From the NCBI GenBank assembly GCA_902826165.1, contig CADEDV010000015.1:10328-49858 (forward strand): a stretch of DNA of 39,531 bases. Reading direction: 5' to 3'. How positions within the stretch are numbered: position 1 is the first letter of the stretch; each line of letters begins with the position of its first letter. The translations under genes and the position numbers were made by a program. Of the stretch, positions 34,950 through 39,531 are shown one piece after another. The DNA comes from an uncultured Bacteroidota bacterium. GTDB taxonomy: Bacteria > Bacteroidota > Bacteroidia > Chitinophagales > Chitinophagaceae. The notes under the pieces were generated by a model. The model searched no databases. It was not told the DNA's origin and saw nothing but the letters and a program-made list of their open reading frames with translations.

Positions 34950-36374
34950 TTACTTGCCTTTTCCTTTAAAGATGATCCTGATAGTATGGATCATTATCTT
35001 AAAATCCAGTGCCAGCGAAATGTTCTCTATATAAAGCAGGTCGAATTTACTCCGCTCGATCATTTCTTCCACATTTTCTGCATAGCCAAACTGCACCATA
35101 CCCCAACTGGTCAGCCCGGGTTTTACTTTCAGCAGGTATTTATAGTAAGGGAAACGGGCTACCACCTGGTCAATATAAAACCGGCGTTCAGCTCTTGGTC
35201 CCACCAGGCTCATTTCACCTAGTAAGATATTAACGAGTTGCGGCAATTCGTCCAGCCGCCATTTCCGCATGATCTTTCCCCATTTGGTGATGCGGGGATC
35301 ATTATCAGAAGAAAGGGCAGGGCCATTCTTTTCCGCATCACTGATCATCGACCTGAATTTATACAAGCGGAAGGGCTTGCCTTTGTAACCTATTCTTTCC
35401 TGTGAATAAAAGACCGGGCCTTTTGAAGAGAGTCTTACCCGGGCGGCTATATATAAAAGTAAAGGAGAAAGAAGGACAATACCTGTTACTGCAAGAAGGA
35501 CATCTGTAAGCCTCTTTATATGCTGTTGCCATTCCGGCATCAGGCCGGTTTGCAGGTCGATCAAGGCAGCCCCCATTACACTGCTGGTCTTGACAGAACC
35601 AGACAAAATATCTAAAGTATCAGGTTGTATTTTTATTTCAACGTCTTTCTCACTTAATCTGTTAATTATATTTTCTACAACAGGTTGTTCCGATCTCTCC
35701 ATGGCCAGCACCACGAGTTTGATCTGGTTACTGTCAATGATATTCTCCAGTTCTTCAACGGTTCCCAACTTGGTCAGTATTTTTTGAATACCATTTTTCC
35801 CGCTCTGGTCAGGAGTAATAAAACCTGTGTAACGATAACCGCCGTCATGAAGACTTTTTTCTGTTTCCCTGTAAACCCGGATCGCATTTTCCTGGCTGCC
35901 GATCATCAGGGTATTAAAATATACTTCCCCTTTCAGTAATTGCCTTTTGACTTTACTGAGCAGTATCCACCTGCCGGCAAAAGTGAATAAAAAATGTAAC
36001 GTAAAAAGACAGGTAAAAGCTGCATAGTAATACGAGCTGGACGAATCATTTTTTACATCATCGAGGATAAAAGCAAAGAACAGAACGATAGCCCCGATAA
36101 GGCTGCAAATAAAAGTATTGGTGAATTCAAACAGTCTTGATTTTTTATAGAGGGAATGATAAGTGCCAACCAGTGTAAAGAGGACCAGCCAGGCGGCAGG
36201 TATCAAACTGATGCCCAGCCAGAATTTATAATCTACCTGCAATTGCCCGGCATCCGAAATTGTTTCATTCAGTAATGCTTTGCGGGTAAAAAAGAAACAG
36301 GCCCACGCCAGTGCTGCGGTGAAAAAATCGATCACTGCATACCAGGCGATGGATATTTGCCGGACGGACTGCAT
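34950..36374 (-). CDS. Polyprenyl-phosphate sugar phosphotransferase (exopolysaccharide initiating transferase, WcaJ type)
   Basis: 474 residues. Four N-terminal membrane helices (within about 10-140), a CoA-binding-like central domain (about 150-265) and one further helix (about 290-310) precede the catalytic bacterial sugar transferase domain: [18 protein letters not shown] (338-343), RLDELPQL (373-380) and VGPRAE (391-396). It would start repeat-unit assembly by placing a sugar-1-phosphate on undecaprenyl phosphate. The start overlaps the stop of the upstream oxidoreductase by 1 nt (TAATG). Confidence 0.92.
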   Translation of the reverse strand: MQSVRQISIAWYAVIDFFTAALAWACFFFTRKALLNETISDAGQLQVDYKFWLGISLIPAAWLVLFTLVGTYHSLYKKSRLFEFTNTFICSLIGAIVLFFAFILDDVKNDSSSSYYYAAFTCLFTLHFLFTFAGRWILLSKVKRQLLKGEVYFNTLMIGSQENAIRVYRETEKSLHDGGYRYTGFITPDQSGKNGIQKILTKLGTVEELENIIDSNQIKLVVLAMERSEQPVVENIINRLSEKDVEIKIQPDTLDILSGSVKTSSVMGAALIDLQTGLMPEWQQHIKRLTDVLLAVTGIVLLSPLLLYIAARVRLSSKGPVFYSQERIGYKGKPFRLYKFRSMISDAEKNGPALSSDNDPRITKWGKIMRKWRLDELPQLVNILLGEMSLVGPRAERRFYIDQVVARFPYYKYLLKVKPGLTSWGMVQFGYAENVEEMIERSKFDLLYIENISLALDFKIMIHTIRIIFKGKGK

Positions 36375-37348
36375 TACTGCAAAATATTATTATTGCCTAT
36401 TTTTTCCAGTATCTGGTGGGCCACATCCATTGCCATCAGGCCGTCCATTTCCGAAACAATTGTTTTGGTATTATTGAGGATCGCATTCCTGAATTCTTCC
36501 AGTTCCATTTTGATAGCATTCACTTCGGGTACAACAGGGTTAGCCATAGCTATTGTTTTCTTTCCCGTTGGTGTTTCTATGTCAAATGCAAATACGTTTG
36601 AATCAGCAGCATCTTTCAATTTGATGATCTCTGCTTTTTTATTCAGGAAATCAATTCCGATATATGCATCTTTCTGGAACAGCCTGATCTTCCGCATTTT
36701 CTTCATCGATATCCTTGAGGAAGTAAGATTCGCCACGCAACCATTATGGAATTCGATACGGACGTTGGCAATATCCGGGGTTTCGGTCATTACCCCCACA
36801 CCGCTGGCAGATATATTCTTTACATCACTTTTTACAATATTTAAAATGATGTCAATGTCATGGATCATCAGGTCAAGTATTACACTAACTTCTGTGCCCC
36901 TTGGATTGAACTGGGCCAAGCGGTGCACTTCAATGAACATCGGGTTCAGCTGCATATCTTTTACCGCTAAGTAAGCCGGGTTAAAACGTTCTACATGGCC
37001 CACCTGGAATTTGATGCCCGACTCTTCGGCCAGTTTCACTAACTGTCTCGCTTCTTCCATGGTATTGGCCAGCGGCTTTTCCACAAAAACATGTTTGCCC
37101 TTCTTGATCGCTTTTTCACACCATTCAAAATGATAATTGGTGGGAGCTACCACATCAATCGCATCACAAGCATCAATCAGGGCAACAGGATCTATAAAAC
37201 GGGCCAGCTGGTATTTATCGGAGACATCTTTTGCCGTATCGTCATGCGGATCGTAAAAGCCCACAATTTCAACGCCAGCGATCTCTTTCCAGTTATTCAG
37301 GTGAAATTTACCCAGATGGCCAACGCCAAAAACACCAACCTTAAGCAT
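36374..37348 (-). CDS. Gfo/Idh/MocA family NAD(P)-dependent oxidoreductase
   Basis: 324 residues. The Rossmann dinucleotide-binding motif is [12 protein letters not shown] (5-16), followed by the strand-2 end FYDPHDD and the family EKP motif (90-92, [10 protein letters not shown]). A mixed alpha/beta substrate domain follows. Members oxidise sugars or sugar nucleotides. Coupling by 1-nt overlap to a polyprenyl sugar transferase suggests a nucleotide-sugar substrate for surface polysaccharide, which is inference. Confidence 0.88.
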   Translation of the reverse strand: MLKVGVFGVGHLGKFHLNNWKEIAGVEIVGFYDPHDDTAKDVSDKYQLARFIDPVALIDACDAIDVVAPTNYHFEWCEKAIKKGKHVFVEKPLANTMEEARQLVKLAEESGIKFQVGHVERFNPAYLAVKDMQLNPMFIEVHRLAQFNPRGTEVSVILDLMIHDIDIILNIVKSDVKNISASGVGVMTETPDIANVRIEFHNGCVANLTSSRISMKKMRKIRLFQKDAYIGIDFLNKKAEIIKLKDAADSNVFAFDIETPTGKKTIAMANPVVPEVNAIKMELEEFRNAILNNTKTIVSEMDGLMAMDVAHQILEKIGNNNILQ

Positions 37349-37365
37349 AGTAATAAATTAGTGCC

Positions 37366-37373
37366 CAAAGATA
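37366..37373 (-). promoter_or_regulatory. Promoter -7 box for the oxidoreductase-sugar transferase operon
   Basis: On the minus strand TATCTTTG matches TAnnTTTG and ends 17 nt before the ATG at 37348. No convincing -33 element at 17-23 nt. Confidence 0.5.
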
Positions 37374-37416
37374 AAGATTGGCCGACGGAGAAAGGGATGA
37401 GTTTTAAACAAATGAA

Positions 37417-38169
37417 TCACCTCAATAGTACAGAACGGCTGATATACGAGGGATGATAAATGAAGAGACAGGAACCTTCTTTGATCGTATTAATGACCGG
37501 GCGGGATAATTGTTCGGGTATGGCCGGGCATCCCTCGCTACGACCGATATATCCTTGCGTATAGGCAAGATCAGCACTTACATATCCTGCACCATGCATC
37601 ACGATTGCCCTGTCGTAGGCTTTGTCGTTAATTCCCGTTTCTATTCCGATTAATTTAAGGGAGTATCCATTATTGCCCTGGTACGTGTCGCCAGTAATAT
37701 AAAAACCGGGACTGCTTTTGTAAGAAGCCGGTTGATTGGAAAAATAAGTGGCCCATTCACGGCCTGTATTCCTTCCATGCGCCACCAGGGTATTAAAAAG
37801 CAGTTTATAATTCTTCAGGTCAAGGATATAAAGCCTTTTTGCAGAACTGGGCTGACTGAAGTCAACAATTGAAATGATGGAATCATTCATCAGTTGCCCT
37901 TTTTCTAATAAGCTATTCAATCCTTTTTTAGCATAATCAAATGCCTGCTGGCTGAGGCCGGAAAGATTCAACTGCAAACTATCATAAGCAGAAGGAATAA
38001 CTGCCGGAAGCGGGGAGGGTGCTGGTAACAGGAAATTGGTGGCAACAGGTGTTGCAGAAGCTGGAGTTACATACTGGACAGCCGATTTTGCAAATGAAAA
38101 AGGTAGATGCAGCAAGGCAATTACAATGGAGGAGACAAAAAGGTAAAACCCTTTGAGTTGTTGCTTCAT
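37417..38169 (-). CDS. Murein L,D-transpeptidase-like protein (YkuD_2 type), exported
   Basis: 250 residues. An N-terminal hydrophobic signal (about 8-25) and a Pro/Ala-rich linker (35-60) lead to the catalytic domain: YILDLKNYKLLFNTLVAHG, TGREWATYFSN, H192 in MHGAGYVS, and GRSEGCPA with nucleophile C214. This is the catalytic His...SxGCPA arrangement of the L,D-transpeptidase catalytic family seen in Bacteroidota, possibly acting on peptidoglycan cross-links in the periplasm. It lies 68 nt upstream of the oxidoreductase gene. Confidence 0.85.
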   Translation of the reverse strand: MKQQLKGFYLFVSSIVIALLHLPFSFAKSAVQYVTPASATPVATNFLLPAPSPLPAVIPSAYDSLQLNLSGLSQQAFDYAKKGLNSLLEKGQLMNDSIISIVDFSQPSSAKRLYILDLKNYKLLFNTLVAHGRNTGREWATYFSNQPASYKSSPGFYITGDTYQGNNGYSLKLIGIETGINDKAYDRAIVMHGAGYVSADLAYTQGYIGRSEGCPAIPEQLSRPVINTIKEGSCLFIYHPSYISRSVLLR

Positions 38170-38261
38170 ACTAATCAGTTTAACCGGGATGAAATCTGCT
38201 ATTCTTAGCCGTTGCTATACTTCTTTGCCAACCTTATTGTTTCGTTCTTCGTAGCGCCAAT

Positions 38262-38292
38262 AAAAATGCCTGGCGAAATATCTCACCAGGCA
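38262..38292 (-). terminator. Terminator of tRNA-Asp (minus strand)
   Basis: Read on the minus strand: TGCCTGGTG, 8-nt loop, CGCCAGGCA, then TTTTT (38266-38262). The stem is 9 bp with a G-U pair that forms only in the minus-strand RNA. It lies 17 nt after the tRNA. Confidence 0.85.
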
Positions 38293-38309
38293 GCTTTGTT
38301 TTGATGTTG

Positions 38310-38383
38310 CGGACCGGACGGGACTCGAACCCGCGACCTCCGCCGTGACAGGGCGGCATTCTAACCAACTGAACTACCGATCC
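38310..38383 (-). tRNA. tRNA-Asp (anticodon GTC)
   Basis: 74 nt on the minus strand. Acceptor GGATCGG pairs with CCGGTCC (one T-G wobble). The anticodon arm is CCGCCCTGTCACGGCGG with GTC, and the T arm is GCGGGTTCGAACCCGT. It stands alone, with its own terminator. Confidence 0.95.
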
Positions 38384-38555
38384 GTTGCCCTTAAATGAAC
38401 CCGTTTCCGTTTTCATTTTTCGGGACGGCAAAGATAGTCCTGCAATGTTTTCCTGCCAAAACTTTTTCTGGTAATTATCCACCTGTTAGTCAACATTTTG
38501 ACTTCAACAGCATATTATCATTTAATCCTTAATTTAGCCGCCATATTTAACGCCT

Positions 38556-39527
38556 ATGCCAACCAATGCCAACCGGCAATTCCTGGACTTTGAAAAGCCG
38601 ATCAAGGACCTGATCGAAGAGATAGAACATGCCAAACATCGCCAGGAAAAGACCAAGATCGACATGAGCGATGTGATCCAGCGGCTGGATCAGAGCATAC
38701 TGGACAAAAGAAGGGAAATTACCCAAAGCCTCAGCAGCTGGCAACGGGTGCAGCTCAGCCGTCATCCCGACAGGCCTTATACGATGAAGTATATTGATAA
38801 AATGACCACCAACTTCATTGAATTATATGGTGACCGGAATGTAAAGGATGACAAAGCTATGGTAGGCGGTTTTGCCTCCCTGGATGGAGAAACTGTGATG
38901 ATCATCGGCCAGCAGAAGGGTATCAATACCAAAATGCGGCAACTACGGAATTTCGGTATGGCCAACCCGGAAGGGTACCGAAAGGCATTGCGCCTGATGC
39001 GACTGGCTGAAAAATTCAATAAGCCTGTTATTACTTTAATTGATACTCCAGGTGCTTTCCCCGGCCTGGAAGCCGAAGAAAGAGGACAGGGTGAAGCCAT
39101 TGCCCGGAATATCTATGAAATGATCCGGCTCAAGGTGCCGGTTATTTGTGTCATCATAGGGGAAGGAGCCAGTGGCGGTGCCTTGGGTATCGGCGTAGGC
39201 GATAAGGTCTTTATGATGGAAAATACCTGGTACACGGTTATCAGCCCCGAAAGCTGTTCTTCCATCCTCTGGCGCAGTTGGGATAAAAAGGAAGTGGCGG
39301 CGGAGCAATTACGTCTCACGGCTGATAAAATGCTCGGTTTTGGACTGATTGATGGGATTATACCGGAACCACCGGGTGGTGCTCATTGGGACTATAGTGA
39401 ATCAGCCCGGATATTGAAGGATTACCTGGTACCGGTGATCAAAGAGTTGAAACAAATACCACCGGAGCAACGAACCAATAACCGGATCGAAAAATTTGGA
39501 AAGATGGGATTCTGGGAAGAAGTGTAG
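38556..39527 (+). CDS. accA: Acetyl-CoA carboxylase carboxyltransferase subunit alpha
   Basis: 323 residues, complete; the stop ends 4 nt before the window edge. Family hallmarks are the N-terminal helix FLDFEKPIKDLIEEIEH, then HPDRPYTMKYID, ELYGDR, TPGAFPGLEAEERGQGEAIA and the oxyanion-loop GEGASGGALGIGVGD with SPESCSSILWR. It transfers CO2 from biotin to acetyl-CoA in fatty-acid synthesis with AccD. It has no SD sequence and is divergent from tRNA-Asp. Confidence 0.98.
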   Translation: MPTNANRQFLDFEKPIKDLIEEIEHAKHRQEKTKIDMSDVIQRLDQSILDKRREITQSLSSWQRVQLSRHPDRPYTMKYIDKMTTNFIELYGDRNVKDDKAMVGGFASLDGETVMIIGQQKGINTKMRQLRNFGMANPEGYRKALRLMRLAEKFNKPVITLIDTPGAFPGLEAEERGQGEAIARNIYEMIRLKVPVICVIIGEGASGGALGIGVGDKVFMMENTWYTVISPESCSSILWRSWDKKEVAAEQLRLTADKMLGFGLIDGIIPEPPGGAHWDYSESARILKDYLVPVIKELKQIPPEQRTNNRIEKFGKMGFWEEV

Positions 39528-39531
39528 AGAC

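Noticed and set aside
38234-38482. Minus-strand open frame of 82 residues
   Set aside because: It is the translation of tRNA-Asp (38310-38383) and its terminator.

Overview
The window looks like chromosomal core DNA from a member of the Bacteroidota, most likely the Chitinophagaceae or a close relative. The main reasons are: gene starts almost never have a Shine-Dalgarno (SD) sequence and follow A/T-rich leaders; promoter-like TAnnTTTG boxes, sometimes with TTTG or TTG 17-19 nt upstream, precede many genes; and the gene content includes a DUF5916 outer-membrane protein, a lipocalin-like lipoprotein, a triple helix-hairpin-helix protein, a two-domain M1 peptidase and the order rpsU-xerC-hpf-tRNAs-tuf. 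No phage, transposon, plasmid or CRISPR signature was seen.

Layout. (1) 1-5619, minus strand: riboflavin synthase followed by surface-glycan or lipid-modifying membrane genes (acyltransferase, family 2 glycosyltransferase, methyltransferase, YfhO-like GT-C protein and the 5' end of another membrane protein), several translationally coupled. (2) 5716-11127, plus strand: rpsU, a Xer recombinase, hibernation factor hpf, a secreted archaemetzincin-like lipoprotein, tRNA-Thr/Tyr/Gly/Thr, tuf, tRNA-Trp, secE and nusG. (3) 11276-13771: a DUF5916 outer-membrane protein lying between nusG and rplK. (4) 13826-16219: rplK-rplA-rplJ-rplL with its own promoter and terminator. (5) 16277-18443: a three-gene insertion between rplL and rpoB (lipocalin-like lipoprotein, Crp/Fnr regulator, helix-hairpin-helix protein). 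(6) 18519-26947: rpoB-rpoC with promoter and terminator. (7) 26995-31148: OmpH-like protein, heptose-phosphate kinase, DUF6498 membrane protein, isoaspartyl peptidase and ispD. (8) 31158-38383, minus strand: GNAT/FemAB-like protein, M1 peptidase, polyprenyl sugar transferase, Gfo/Idh oxidoreductase, L,D-transpeptidase-like protein and tRNA-Asp. (9) accA, plus strand, to the window end.

The central 13 kb is the ancient tRNA-tuf-secE-nusG-rplKAJL-rpoBC block also known from the E. coli tufB region, here broken into separately promoted units by lineage-specific genes. The most interesting signals are regulatory. rpsU has a near-perfect SD sequence in a genome that otherwise avoids them. An exact 21-nt repeat lies in the leaders of both tuf and rpoC. 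An Fnr-type palindrome lies just upstream of a lipoprotein gene next to a Crp/Fnr regulator whose recognition helix carries ETLSR. A copy of the 5' half of tRNA-Trp, interrupted by a palindrome, sits directly before the real tRNA-Trp.

No wholly new multi-gene system could be defended. All functions are by sequence recognition without database searches.
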